Origin: Barnesiella viscericola DSM 18177
Lineage (GTDB): Bacteria; Bacteroidota; Bacteroidia; Bacteroidales; Barnesiellaceae
Assembly (NCBI RefSeq): GCF_000512915.1
Contig: NZ_CP007034.1
Location: 1,054,001-1,118,000 of the forward strand
Length of the DNA stretch: 64,000 nt
Direction of reading: 5' to 3'
Shown: positions 8,574 to 16,982 of the stretch, one piece after another
Layout: each line of letters starts with the position of its first letter
Numbering within the stretch: the stretch's first letter is position 1
The notes under the pieces: model-generated
Seen by the model: the letters and a program-made list of their open reading frames with translations, nothing else
Told to the model about the DNA's origin: nothing
Database searches by the model: none
Made by a program: the position numbers and the translations under genes

Positions 8574-9461
8574 TTACTGTACGCCCGAGGTGGTTACGGC
8601 AGAAGAGATCTTCTTGACCAACCCTTGCAGTACGGCACCGGGACCTACCTCGATGAAGGTGTCGGCACCGGCGGCAATCATGTTTTGAACCGATTGAGTC
8701 CAACGTACGGGAGCCGTCAACTGAGCAATCAGGTTCTTCTTAATCTCCTCGGGATCGGTTTGCGGCTGAGCGTTTACGTTCTGGTAAACGGGGCACTTGG
8801 GCGTGTGGAAGTTGGTGTGAGCAATAGCATCGGCCAATTCGGCACGAGCGGGCTCCATCAGCGGCGAGTGGAAGGCACCACCCACTTTCAGCGGGAGGGC
8901 ACGTTTGGCGCCGGCGGCTTTCATCAGTTCGCAAGCCTTGTTGATGCCTTCAATGCTTCCCGAAATCACAATCTGTCCCGGGCAGTTGTAGTTGGCGGCC
9001 ACGCAAACTTCGCCTTCGGCGGCTACCGATGCGCAGATTTCTTCTACTTTCTCATCAGGCAGGGCAATGATGGCTGCCATGGTAGAGGGGTGGGCTTCGC
9101 AAGCCTTCTGCATGGCCTGAGCACGAGCCGAAACCAGACGTACGCCGTCCTCAAACGAGAGAGCTCCGGCAGCGACCAGAGCCGAGAACTCGCCCAGCGA
9201 GTGACCGGCAACCATGTCGGGGTCGAAGGCGTCGCCCATCGTCTTGGCCAGAATGACCGAGTGCAGGAAGATAGCAGGCTGAGTAACCTTGGTTTGACGC
9301 AGGTCCTCATCGGTACCGTTAAACATCAGGTCGGTGATATTGAAACCCAATATCTCGTTGGCCTTATCGAACATCTCTTTGGCTACGGGGTTGTTCTCGT
9401 AGAGGTCTTTACCCATACCTACGAACTGGGCCCCTTGTCCGGGAAATACAAATGCTTTCAT
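8574..9461 (-). CDS. fabD: Malonyl-CoA:ACP transacylase
   Basis: Transfers malonyl from CoA to acyl carrier protein for type II fatty acid synthesis in the cytoplasm. At 295 residues it has normal length. It shows the N-terminal FPGQGAQFVGMG oxyanion motif, the nucleophile motif GHSLGE near residue 90, and the GGAFHSPLM block carrying the catalytic histidine near residue 200. The gene is monocistronic: it has its own promoter at 9511-9542 and a terminator at 8515-8546. Confidence 0.97.
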   Translation of the reverse strand: MKAFVFPGQGAQFVGMGKDLYENNPVAKEMFDKANEILGFNITDLMFNGTDEDLRQTKVTQPAIFLHSVILAKTMGDAFDPDMVAGHSLGEFSALVAAGALSFEDGVRLVSARAQAMQKACEAHPSTMAAIIALPDEKVEEICASVAAEGEVCVAANYNCPGQIVISGSIEGINKACELMKAAGAKRALPLKVGGAFHSPLMEPARAELADAIAHTNFHTPKCPVYQNVNAQPQTDPEEIKKNLIAQLTAPVRWTQSVQNMIAAGADTFIEVGPGAVLQGLVKKISSAVTTSGVQ

Positions 9462-9510
9462 TTCTATTTGTTTTTAATTACGGAAATTTTTCCTTATTCA
9501 AAAATCGCTG

Positions 9511-9542
9511 CAAATTTAAATCAATTTATCAGTATGAGCAAA
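9511..9542 (-). promoter_or_regulatory. fabD promoter
   Basis: On the minus strand TTTG (9542-9539) and TAAATTTG (9518-9511) are separated by 20 bp, matching the Bacteroidetes -33/-7 consensus, about 50 bp upstream of fabD. Confidence 0.75.
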
Positions 9543-9820
9543 CTTTTACATACCAATATCATTTTTAACGCTTAAATTATATGTCCAACCGACTATAACA
9601 GGCTATAAAACAAACTTTTCATCTAATATCCAACCCCATGTACTGTTTCCGGTCCACCGCTGCCACCACCCTGTGTCTACACCCTTTTCCCGACAGTCAT
9701 TGGCGGTTGCGACCGAACTTACACCCGCATCGAAGCGTTTATCAATTTTGATATGGAATTGTTGTATTATACAAATATTCTTTCTTATTTTGTTCCACAA
9801 ATACTAACAGACATACACAA
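9543..9820. other. Intergenic stretch before tatA, no gene seen
   Basis: The 359-bp gap between fabD and tatA holds the fabD promoter at its left edge. The remainder has no convincing open frame, hairpin or clear TAnnTTTG box in front of tatA. Confidence 0.5.
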
Positions 9821-10054
9821 ATGAATACACTCGCTGCGATATTGCTGCTTTTTGGTAACCTGGGAACCACCGAGGTGATTATTATCTTTGTTGTGATTCT
9901 GCTCCTGTTCGGCGGTAAGAAGATTCCCGAACTGATGCACGGCCTGGGAAAAGGGGTGCGCAGTTTCAAAAAGGGCATGAACGAAATCGAAGAGGAGATA
10001 AATACCCCTCCCGCTCCCGATAATAAAGAGAAATCGAAAGAAGAGAAAAAATAG
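9821..10054 (+). CDS. tatA: Sec-independent protein translocase subunit TatA
   Basis: A 77-residue pore-forming subunit of the twin-arginine translocase. A single N-terminal transmembrane helix (about residues 12-31) is followed by the FGGKKIPEL hinge and the amphipathic helix [13 protein letters not shown]. The tail is acidic and lysine-rich ([10 protein letters not shown]). It lies 109 bp upstream of tatC in the same direction; no tatB-like gene is present between or next to them, as in minimal TatAC systems. Confidence 0.95.
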   Translation: MNTLAAILLLFGNLGTTEVIIIFVVILLLFGGKKIPELMHGLGKGVRSFKKGMNEIEEEINTPPAPDNKEKSKEEKK

Positions 10055-10163
10055 AACCGACGGCCTCGCTGCCGCCTGTCGAGATGAATCGAACACAGCC
10101 GTGGGATTGCATCGGGGGCATTACCCGCCGCTCGACCTCACAGGCTGAACTCCCATATTTTTT

Positions 10164-10991
10164 ATGAGCAACGAATTGAAAGAGATGAGTTTTTGGGAAC
10201 ACGTCGAAGACTTGCGCAAGGTCATTCTGCGCTCGGTCGGCGCCATCATTCTACTGGCCATCGTCTTTTTCGCCCTCATGCCCCACATCTTCGACAGCGT
10301 GATTCTGGCTCCCTGCCACTCCGATTTCGTGCTGTACCGCTGGTTGTGTGCCCTTAACCAGCACATGGCTATTCTCCCCGATTTCTGCAACGACCAGTTC
10401 GAGGTGAAACTCATCAACATACAACTGGCCTCCCAGTTCTTTATCCACATGAGTACCTCCATGTGGCTGGCCTTGCTGGTAGCTTTCCCCTATGTCATCT
10501 ACCAGTTGTGGAGCTTCGTCAGCCCGGGACTCTACGCCGGCGAGAAGCGCCACGCCCGAGGGGCCTTTCTGGCGGGAAACATCATGTTTTTCATCGGTAT
10601 CGCCGTCGGGTACTTCCTGGTATTCCCCCTCACCCTGCGATTCCTGGCCGAGTACCAGGTGAGCGAAATGGTTCCCAACCAAATCTCGCTCGACTCCTAC
10701 ATGAACAACTTCCTCACACTCAATTTCATCATGGGATTGGTATTTGAGTTGCCGCTCCTCTGCTGGATACTCTCAAACATGGGGCTCATCACCCGGCAGT
10801 TTTTCAAGACCTACCGGCGGCATGCTATCGTCATTCTGCTCATCTTGGCCGCCTTCATTACCCCGTCGAGCGACCCTTTCACCCTGTCGGTAGTCTTTAT
10901 TCCGCTCTATGCCCTCTACGAAATCAGTGCCTGGGTGGTCAAACCGGCGCCGAAAGAAGAGGAAGAAGAGAGAACCGACTCCAACGATTAA
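10164..10991 (+). CDS. tatC: Sec-independent protein translocase subunit TatC
   Basis: The receptor subunit of the Tat pathway, 275 residues with six hydrophobic segments. The N-terminal MSFWEHVEDLRKVILRS matches the conserved signal-peptide binding region (F-x-x-H-L/V-x-E-L/D-R). The family motif SFVSPGLYAGEK appears near residue 115, and FITPSSDP near residue 235. The C-terminal tail is acidic (KEEEEERTD). With tatA upstream it would export folded proteins with twin-arginine signals. Confidence 0.96.
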   Translation: MSNELKEMSFWEHVEDLRKVILRSVGAIILLAIVFFALMPHIFDSVILAPCHSDFVLYRWLCALNQHMAILPDFCNDQFEVKLINIQLASQFFIHMSTSMWLALLVAFPYVIYQLWSFVSPGLYAGEKRHARGAFLAGNIMFFIGIAVGYFLVFPLTLRFLAEYQVSEMVPNQISLDSYMNNFLTLNFIMGLVFELPLLCWILSNMGLITRQFFKTYRRHAIVILLILAAFITPSSDPFTLSVVFIPLYALYEISAWVVKPAPKEEEEERTDSND

Positions 10992-11010
10992 TAGCTATCA
11001 GATACCCCGC

Positions 11011-11137
11011 TGGTCCCCGCATCGGGGTGCAGGGTGACTCTCACCAGACCCTATATCAAGGCGAGAGGTGACCGCCACGTCATACCGCGCTGTGACACGG
11101 TATCCAGAAATACCAATGGGCCCCGCATCGGGGTGCG
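11011..11137. repeat. Cluster of palindromic repeats downstream of tatC
   Basis: Three imperfect members of the CTGGA-stem-TGAC family lie here: a GTCCCCGCATCGGGG hairpin near 11013-11027, a GTCATACCGCG...CGGTATCCAG copy at 11078-11107, and another CCCCGCATCGGGG at 11120-11132. They lie between tatC and the tRNA terminator. Confidence 0.65.
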
Positions 11138-11160
11138 AAACAATCCACAAGTACAGGCAC

Positions 11161-11197
11161 AAAAAAGGAGATAGTCGCCTGTGTGGCAACTATCTCC
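11161..11197 (-). terminator. Terminator of the tRNA-Arg pair
   Basis: GGAGATAGT (11167-11175) pairs with ACTATCTCC (11189-11197), with an inner GCC/GGC. The A-run at 11161-11166 gives a U-tract on the minus strand, just downstream of the tRNAs. Confidence 0.8.
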
Positions 11198-11205
11198 CAG
11201 AGTGG

Positions 11206-11279
11206 TGACTCCAACAGGATTCAAACCTGTAACCTTCTGATCCGTAGTCAGATGCTCTATTCAGTTAAGCTATGGAGCC
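11206..11279 (-). tRNA. tRNA-Arg (anticodon ACG), copy 2 in transcript order
   Basis: The 74-nt minus-strand sequence folds as a cloverleaf. The acceptor stem is GGCTCCA with TGGAGTC, the anticodon stem-loop is CTGACTACGGATCAG with anticodon ACG, and the T-arm is CAGGTTTGAATCCTG. No CCA is encoded. It is identical to the copy at 11337-11410 across the mature sequence. Confidence 0.95.
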
Positions 11280-11336
11280 AATCCTTAATTTTGTTTTTTC
11301 ATATTTGACCACCCTCGCTTGGGTGACCCGATGTAG

Positions 11337-11410
11337 TGACTCCAACAGGATTCAAACCTGTAACCTTCTGATCCGTAGTCAGATGCTCTATTCAGTTAAG
11401 CTATGGAGCC
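11337..11410 (-). tRNA. tRNA-Arg (anticodon ACG), copy 1 in transcript order
   Basis: This copy is identical to the tRNA at 11206-11279, 57 bp upstream of it in the transcript. The ACG anticodon is normally converted to ICG to read CGU, CGC and CGA. The tandem pair probably forms one precursor that ends at the terminator near 11161-11197. Confidence 0.95.
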
Positions 11411-11533
11411 GTTTGCGGTTGCAAAGATAGAAATAATTTTATTCGTGTGTATCTTTTTTGTCCATTTTTTTATCACTCATTCTCAAAAAACTTGCTATTC
11501 TACCTATTTTCAAGGCCATAGCCCTTACTTTTT

Positions 11534-13822
11534 TTATTGCAGGAATTTAGGGCTAAATACCAATAAACCAATATTTATACCGAAATTCCAGTTGCGAGCG
11601 GGATAGTCGTAGTAGTTGGCATAAAGACTGATCGAGGCAAACGAGAGGTTCAACACCAGCGAACTCTCGCCCATGAAGTGATATTTGGTAAATGCCTTAC
11701 CGTAATAGGGCTCGTAGTTTTCCCCCTCGTAAATCTGACGGAAGGGGGCAAAGAGATAGAACTCGTTGCGGAATTGCAGGTTGTTCAGGATTTTCCAAAT
11801 GGGTATGACGCCCGCAGCCAGATATTGCGTGGAACGGAATGCAGGGTTGAAAATGGTCTGACTGTGAGGCGTGGGGGTAAAGGCCGGCGCCTGTGCCAGA
11901 GTGGAGGTGTAGTTGCTCAACAGCCCCTTGCTCGACACGACGGCTTTCCCACGGAGTCCCAACACGAACTTGTTACCCAGCGGAATATAGGTGTGGATAT
12001 TCCCTTCGAGTTGCAACCACGAGAGGGTCTGCGTGCTGTTGGGCTGCAAGTCGGTATTGTAGGGGTTGAAATGCTCCTTGCCGTAAGCGAGCAACCCCAG
12101 TACCGAACAGTCGGTACCGGCCGTGGGATACATGTAGCTGTTGAGGTTGTTGCGGTCGAATTTCATCGAAGCGACAAATAGGTTGTAGCGGCTGCGGTCT
12201 TGCTCGTTGGACGAGAAGTCGACGGTATTGGACTGGTAATAGCGGTCGGTCATCGAGCCGTAGCCTACCGACACGACGGCTTTCGAGCTGGTGAGGAAGG
12301 GCAAGCCCAACCGCAGCTTGACATACTGTTCGGACTGGGTGACGAACGAGGGCATGCGGTCGGAGTAGAAGAGGGTCTCGTTTTGATAGAACTTCTGCTT
12401 GGAGGCGACAGCCTGCATTTTAAGATACATGGGTATGGCGGTCTTCAAGTCGAAGCGGGCCGAGAGAATACCCGAGGTGTAGGACTGCCCGATCTGCCCC
12501 GTCAAATCGAGGTCGAGCGAGTTGAGGCTCACCGTGCGATAGTGGGCTCCGATACAGATCTGGTTGGAGCTGGTCGACGAGATGAAGCCTCCCATGCCCA
12601 CCGAGAGCTGGTCGTGCACCTTGGCCTTGATATCGAGGTTGAACATGCCGCTCGCCTTGTCGTAGCGGGCATGAGGTATGAGGTCGGATATTTTCCCGTC
12701 GGAGATGGTCTTGTAGTACGAGGCTTTGGCATCTTCGTCGGTAAAAGGTTCATCACTCTCGAACTGCCGCTTGATATACTCCTTCTGCTGATGATTCCCG
12801 CCCTCGACCGACACGCTGTTAAAGACGAGGTCGGGCGTCTGGCTCTTGAACACCATGCGCTGCAACTGGCGGGTCTCCTGCGACAGTTCGCGAGGAATGC
12901 GGCTCTTGATCGAGTCCATCAGCTCCATGGCATAATCATATCCTATCTTGGCAATCTGCCGGGCCTTGGGAAAGTCGAGCAGACCCACGTCGCTCAGGTC
13001 GAAGCGCATCAGGATTCCGTCCTCGGGGTCGAGCGTATAGTCGCTCTTCTGCATGACCATGTTTTCGATCTGGTTGATAAGGTCGTCTTCCTTGGGCTTG
13101 TCGATTTTGGCGGCCACGATGCTGCCGATGATGACATCGGGATTGAAATCGTTTTTCATCACGTCGACCGGGAAGTTGTTGTAGATTCCGCCGTCGTAAA
13201 CCAGCACGCTGTCGATTTCGATAGGCTTGAAGACGAACGGGAAACTCATCGAAGCCCGCACGGCATCGCCCAGATCACCATCGCGCAAAACCAGTTCGCG
13301 CTTGTGGTAGACGTCGGAGGCCACGGCCCGGAAGGGAATGAAGAGCTTGTCGAAATTGCCGTCGCACTGCGCCGTATAGGGCGCGAACAGACTCATAAAG
13401 GCGTAGTTCATGGGGAACGGATTGATGAGGCTGTTGGGCAGGAAGTGGGTCTCGAACTTGGAGGAGTCTTGCAGTGCGATATTGAAGTTCACCATTTCGG
13501 GCGAAGGGTCGGGTTTCTTGAAGTAGTAGACGTAGCGCTCATCGAAAATACCCCGCGACCAAAGGCTGAAATCGTCGGAAAGAATCAGATTCAACATGTC
13601 GTCGGGGGTATACCCCATGGCATACCAGGCTCCCACGATGGCCCCCATCGAGGTACCGGCCACGTAGTCAATGGGCACGTTGTTCTCTTCAAGCGCCTTA
13701 ATGATGCCGATGTGGGCAATACCCTTGGCGCCGCCACCACTCAACACGAGTCCCACCGTCTGAGCCGACACCTGAGCCCAGCCGCACCACAAGACCAAAA
13801 GCAGCAGCAAAATCCGTTTCAT
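11534..13822 (-). CDS. Outer-membrane patatin-like phospholipase with beta-barrel
   Basis: A 762-residue protein with a signal peptide ending VSAQT. The patatin domain (about residues 25-220) has the oxyanion loop SGGGAKG, the GTSMG nucleophile elbow with the catalytic serine, and the DGG catalytic aspartate (VYDGGIYNN). A POTRA-like segment follows (about 375-440), then a long C-terminal region of alternating beta strands resembling an Omp85/FplA-type barrel. This order matches type Vd autotransporter-like patatins. The frame is open to 13954, but ATG 13822 begins the signal peptide (MKRILLLLLVLWCGW). It starts 44 bp after the serB stop, so they may be co-transcribed. Confidence 0.9.
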   Translation of the reverse strand: MKRILLLLLVLWCGWAQVSAQTVGLVLSGGGAKGIAHIGIIKALEENNVPIDYVAGTSMGAIVGAWYAMGYTPDDMLNLILSDDFSLWSRGIFDERYVYYFKKPDPSPEMVNFNIALQDSSKFETHFLPNSLINPFPMNYAFMSLFAPYTAQCDGNFDKLFIPFRAVASDVYHKRELVLRDGDLGDAVRASMSFPFVFKPIEIDSVLVYDGGIYNNFPVDVMKNDFNPDVIIGSIVAAKIDKPKEDDLINQIENMVMQKSDYTLDPEDGILMRFDLSDVGLLDFPKARQIAKIGYDYAMELMDSIKSRIPRELSQETRQLQRMVFKSQTPDLVFNSVSVEGGNHQQKEYIKRQFESDEPFTDEDAKASYYKTISDGKISDLIPHARYDKASGMFNLDIKAKVHDQLSVGMGGFISSTSSNQICIGAHYRTVSLNSLDLDLTGQIGQSYTSGILSARFDLKTAIPMYLKMQAVASKQKFYQNETLFYSDRMPSFVTQSEQYVKLRLGLPFLTSSKAVVSVGYGSMTDRYYQSNTVDFSSNEQDRSRYNLFVASMKFDRNNLNSYMYPTAGTDCSVLGLLAYGKEHFNPYNTDLQPNSTQTLSWLQLEGNIHTYIPLGNKFVLGLRGKAVVSSKGLLSNYTSTLAQAPAFTPTPHSQTIFNPAFRSTQYLAAGVIPIWKILNNLQFRNEFYLFAPFRQIYEGENYEPYYGKAFTKYHFMGESSLVLNLSFASISLYANYYDYPARNWNFGINIGLLVFSPKFLQ

Positions 13823-13865
13823 CGTCAATCGCAACGTTTGCACAAGGGACGTATAAACAACAAGA

Positions 13866-15110
13866 CTATTTCGTCTCGGAGATAAACGAGTCTTTAAACC
13901 CGATAAAGTAGAGTACGCCGTCGAGACCGATGGTCGAAATCGACTGACTGGCATTCTGTTTCACCTTGGGCTTGGCATGATAGGCAATGCCCAATCCGGC
14001 GGTGCTGAGCATGGGCAGGTCGTTGGCGCCGTCGCCCACGGCAATGGTCTGGGCAATATTCACATTCTCGACCTGAGCAATCAGTTTCAGCAACTCGGCC
14101 TTGCGACGGCCGTCGACAATGTCGCCCACATAGCGACCGGTGAGTTTGCCGTCGACGATTTCGAGTTCGTTGGCATAGACGTAGTCGATGCCGTAGCGTT
14201 GTTTCAGGTAGTTGCCAAAGTAGGTGAATCCACCCGAGAGAATGGCAATCTTGAAACCGGCCCGCTTCAACACCTGCATCAGCCGGTCTACCCCTTCGGT
14301 CACCGGCAGCGACTCGGCAATCTCTTTCATCACCGACTCGTCGAGCCCCTTCAACAAGCTCACCCGGCGGGTAAAGCTCTCGCAGAAATCTATCTCGCCG
14401 CGCATGGCCGACTCGGTGATGGCCTTCACCTCATCACCCACCCCGGCCCGCATGGCCAGCTCGTCGATTACCTCGGTCTCGATAAGAGTCGAGTCCATAT
14501 CGAAACAGATCAACCGGCGGCAACGGCGGTAGATGCCGTCCTCCTGCAACGAAATATCGATGCCCAGGTTGGACGAGAGCTGCATGAAGGCCGACTGCAT
14601 GGCCACCCGGTCCTTGGGGGTACCCCGCACCGAGAGCTCGATGCACGACTTGGGCGAGCGCACCGTCTCGTCGAGGGGTATACGGCCGGTAAGCCGTTGT
14701 ATGGCGTCGATATTGAGCCCCTGCTCGGCCACGATGCGAGTCACCTCACCTATCTGACGAGCCGTGATGCAGCGTCCCAATATGGTGATGATGTAACGGT
14801 TCTTCCCCTGCAAGCCCACCCAACTGGTGTACTCCTCCTCGCTGATGGGCGAGAAGCGGATATTCACGTCGAGTTCATAGGCCTTGAACAGCAGGTCTTT
14901 GAGAATATCGCCCGATTTGGTCTCGTCGGTCTTGAACAGGATACCCAGCGAAAGCGTGTGGTGAATGTCGGCCTGACCAATATCCAGAATAAAAGCGTCG
15001 TATCGCGCCAGCACCTCGGTCAGCGCCGTGGTTACACCCGGTTTGTCATCGCCCGATATGTTAATCAAAATAATTTCGGTCTTTGGTTTCATGTCTGTTG
15101 CATCTATCAT
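13866..15110 (-). CDS. serB: Phosphoserine phosphatase with N-terminal ACT domains
   Basis: Hydrolyses phosphoserine to serine, the last step of serine synthesis, in the cytoplasm. It is 414 residues, longer than the core enzyme because of two ACT-like regulatory regions (about 10-85 and 105-190). The HAD domain starts with the nucleophile motif CFDMDSTL near residue 205. It continues with the motif II serine in ILSGGFTYF and the motif III/IV GDGANDLPML. ATG 15092 (MKPKTE) is an equally plausible start. A promoter with a 19-bp spacer lies at 15191-15221. Confidence 0.94.
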   Translation of the reverse strand: MIDATDMKPKTEIILINISGDDKPGVTTALTEVLARYDAFILDIGQADIHHTLSLGILFKTDETKSGDILKDLLFKAYELDVNIRFSPISEEEYTSWVGLQGKNRYIITILGRCITARQIGEVTRIVAEQGLNIDAIQRLTGRIPLDETVRSPKSCIELSVRGTPKDRVAMQSAFMQLSSNLGIDISLQEDGIYRRCRRLICFDMDSTLIETEVIDELAMRAGVGDEVKAITESAMRGEIDFCESFTRRVSLLKGLDESVMKEIAESLPVTEGVDRLMQVLKRAGFKIAILSGGFTYFGNYLKQRYGIDYVYANELEIVDGKLTGRYVGDIVDGRRKAELLKLIAQVENVNIAQTIAVGDGANDLPMLSTAGLGIAYHAKPKVKQNASQSISTIGLDGVLYFIGFKDSFISETK

Positions 15111-15190
15111 TTTAGCAGAATTTCCCGATTGTCAAGCAGGGCCGCCCGTCCCCGCCAACCGGAATCGAACCGCCAGCTATCAATCCGGCA

Positions 15191-15221
15191 CAAAGATAAT
15201 GCAATCGGCGGCAGAAACAAA
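15191..15221 (-). promoter_or_regulatory. serB promoter
   Basis: On the minus strand TTTG (15221-15218) and TATCTTTG (15198-15191) are 19 bp apart. Farther upstream a CAGAC-AAA-GTCTG inverted repeat (near 15233-15245) could be an operator. The sequence between this promoter and 15450 shows no other feature. Confidence 0.75.
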
Positions 15222-15454
15222 TATTTTCAGCCTCAGACTTTGTCTGGCCTCCCCATCTTTGTCGCCCACCGCACCCCCGACAAGCGCCACACCATACGCA
15301 AGCCCGCTCCCTCCTCATCGACAGAGTTCATTCGCCTCCTAAAATCCGGCAGGAAAAAGCACTCAAAATAGAAGACACCAATCCTATTAACATTTTCATA
15401 TACATCTATATTACAATACATTACAGATTACACAATGTTAAATCGCTCGGAATA

Positions 15455-15610
15455 TTTGGTTAATTCCCTAAAAACACTCAACTTTGCCGTCGATTTTATG
15501 GGTTCCCGGTAGCAAAGGAAGCGTCCCGCGCAAGAGGAACTAACCGCTGAAAATCAGCGGGGTCTGCCGTTTCGGTGTGACGCCCCAACGTCAGATTTAG
15601 TATGAACCAT
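15455..15610 (+). ncRNA. Promoter and putative structured leader RNA of the thioredoxin-like gene
   Basis: TTTG (15455-15458) and CAACTTTG (15479-15486, one mismatch to TAnnTTTG) are 20 bp apart. The transcribed region folds into a closed structure. ATGGGTTC (15498-15505) pairs with GAACCAT (15604-15610), CGGTAG (15507-15512) with CTGCCG (15564-15569), CCGCTG (15544-15549) with CAGCGG (15555-15560), and GACG (15579-15582) with CGTC (15589-15592). GCGTC (15521-15525) can alternatively pair with GACGC (15579-15583), so two exclusive folds are possible. I do not recognise a known riboswitch class. It ends about 12 nt before the coding start. Confidence 0.55.
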
Positions 15611-15621
15611 AACACTTCAGT

Positions 15622-16113
15622 ATGAAGAAAACCAAGTCAGTTATTGGTATGCTGGCGTTGATTTTACTGTTTTCGTCGGCCTTCAATCCGGTAAAGACCG
15701 GTTTGAAAGAGGGAGAGCAGGCTCCGGAGTTGAGTTTGCAGAACGCTGAGGATAGCGTGTCACTCCAATCCCTGAAAGGCCGCTACGTATTGTTGAACTT
15801 CTGGGCAGGCTACGATGCCCCTTCGCGTATGGAGAACATACGATTTGCCCGGGAAATCGACAAGAGCGGACTCGAAAACATCGCACTCGTTTCGGTATCG
15901 TTCGATACCAACCGCAAGGTCTTTGAAGAGACCATCAAACGAGACGGCCTGAACGCAGCTACCCAATTCTATGACAAAGACGGATCACGGTCGGATATAT
16001 TCGGCAACTACCGTCTGAACAAAGGATTCGCCAGTTATCTGATTTCGCCCGAGGGTGTTATCATCGCCAAAGACCCGAATCCGGAACATTTGACAAAACT
16101 TATTCGTCAATAA
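15622..16113 (+). CDS. Thioredoxin-fold (TlpA/AhpC-like) exported protein without CXXC
   Basis: A 163-residue protein with an N-terminal signal or anchor helix (residues 7-22) and a TlpA/redoxin-type domain (about 30-160). The segment that normally reads W-C-x-x-C is NFWAGYDAPSRMEN, so both redox cysteines are missing and there is no other cysteine in the domain. It therefore cannot act as a disulfide exchanger; a binding or structural role in the periplasm is possible but unproven. It stands alone behind a structured leader and ends in a strong terminator. Confidence 0.85.
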   Translation: MKKTKSVIGMLALILLFSSAFNPVKTGLKEGEQAPELSLQNAEDSVSLQSLKGRYVLLNFWAGYDAPSRMENIRFAREIDKSGLENIALVSVSFDTNRKVFEETIKRDGLNAATQFYDKDGSRSDIFGNYRLNKGFASYLISPEGVIIAKDPNPEHLTKLIRQ

Positions 16114-16116
16114 TCA

Positions 16117-16160
16117 AAAACCGCCGCTGTACATTTTTGTTCAACGGCGGTTTTCTTTTT
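16117..16160 (+). terminator. Terminator of the thioredoxin-like gene
   Basis: AAACCGCCG (16118-16126) pairs with CGGCGGTTT (16145-16153), followed by a T-rich run to 16160. The following ~250 bp up to 16412 hold no recognisable element. Confidence 0.85.
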
Positions 16161-16412
16161 TCCCAGGAGAGAGGCGCGACGGCCATCGGTACTACCGGAT
16201 CGGTACTACCGGGAAGATACCCGCTCCATCGGGACAAAGCACCACTGCTCCCCACCCCGCGGCACCGGCTCCCTGCCGTTTATTTTTGCCCGGTAACATT
16301 GCGACAGCGAACGATTTGTATTAACTTTGCCGACAATTTGGGGAAGCCCCCTCCCGGCCCCGACTTTGGCGGCCGTTCCCGAAGGGCCTCTCCTCGAAAA
16401 AATTGTAACGAC

Positions 16413-16964
16413 ATGATTATCGCCAGCCAAAAGAAAAAAGAGAATATCGCCGAATATCTGCTGTACATGTGGCAAATCGAAGACCTCATACGGGCTTACG
16501 GGCTGGACATCGACCGCATACAGCAACAGATCATCGACCCCTACAACCTGCCCGAAGCGCAGAAGAAGAGCATGCGCGAATGGTACGAATCGCTCATCGA
16601 CATGATGCGCTCCGAGGGGGTGGAAAAGAAGGGACACCTGCAACTGAACAAAAACGTGCTCATCGACCTCACCGACCTGCACCTGCGCCTGCTCAAATCG
16701 ACGCGCGAGCCGTTCTACGGGGCGGCCTTCTTCAAGACCCTGCCCTACATCGTGGAGCTGCGGGCCAAGTCGGGCGACGAAAAGGTGGGCGAATTGGAGA
16801 CCTGCTTCAACGCCCTCTACGGCGTGCTGCTGTTGCGGTTGCAGAAGAAAGAGATCAAGCCCGAGACGTTGAAGGCGATTGAACAAATATCGTCGTTTCT
16901 CTCGCTCCTGGCCGAGAAATACAAACAGGACAAGGCGGGCGAGCTGAAACTCGAAAACGATTAA
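16413..16964 (+). CDS. DUF4924-type conserved protein, unknown function
   Basis: A 183-residue soluble, mainly helical protein without signal peptide or membrane segment. It starts MIIASQKKKENIAEYLLYMWQ, a pattern I associate with the Bacteroidetes family DUF4924 (from memory; moderate certainty on the family name). The open frame reaches 16137, but ATG 16413 gives the conserved N-terminus. It lies 18 bp upstream of rfbD and is likely co-transcribed with rfbD and prfC. No catalytic motif is visible. Confidence 0.75.
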   Translation: MIIASQKKKENIAEYLLYMWQIEDLIRAYGLDIDRIQQQIIDPYNLPEAQKKSMREWYESLIDMMRSEGVEKKGHLQLNKNVLIDLTDLHLRLLKSTREPFYGAAFFKTLPYIVELRAKSGDEKVGELETCFNALYGVLLLRLQKKEIKPETLKAIEQISSFLSLLAEKYKQDKAGELKLEND

Positions 16965-16982
16965 ATACGGGAGAGACAAGTC

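Noticed and set aside
10055-10163. A tatB-like gene between tatA and tatC
   Set aside because: The 109-bp gap has no open frame with a start codon and a hydrophobic helix.
12200-13885. 561-residue plus-strand open frame
   Set aside because: It lies opposite the patatin gene and shows only low-complexity H/V/G/E-rich sequence, as expected of an antisense shadow.
15498-15610. Known riboswitch, SRP RNA, RNase P RNA or tmRNA
   Set aside because: None of the diagnostic conserved cores was found, so it is kept only as an unclassified structured leader.
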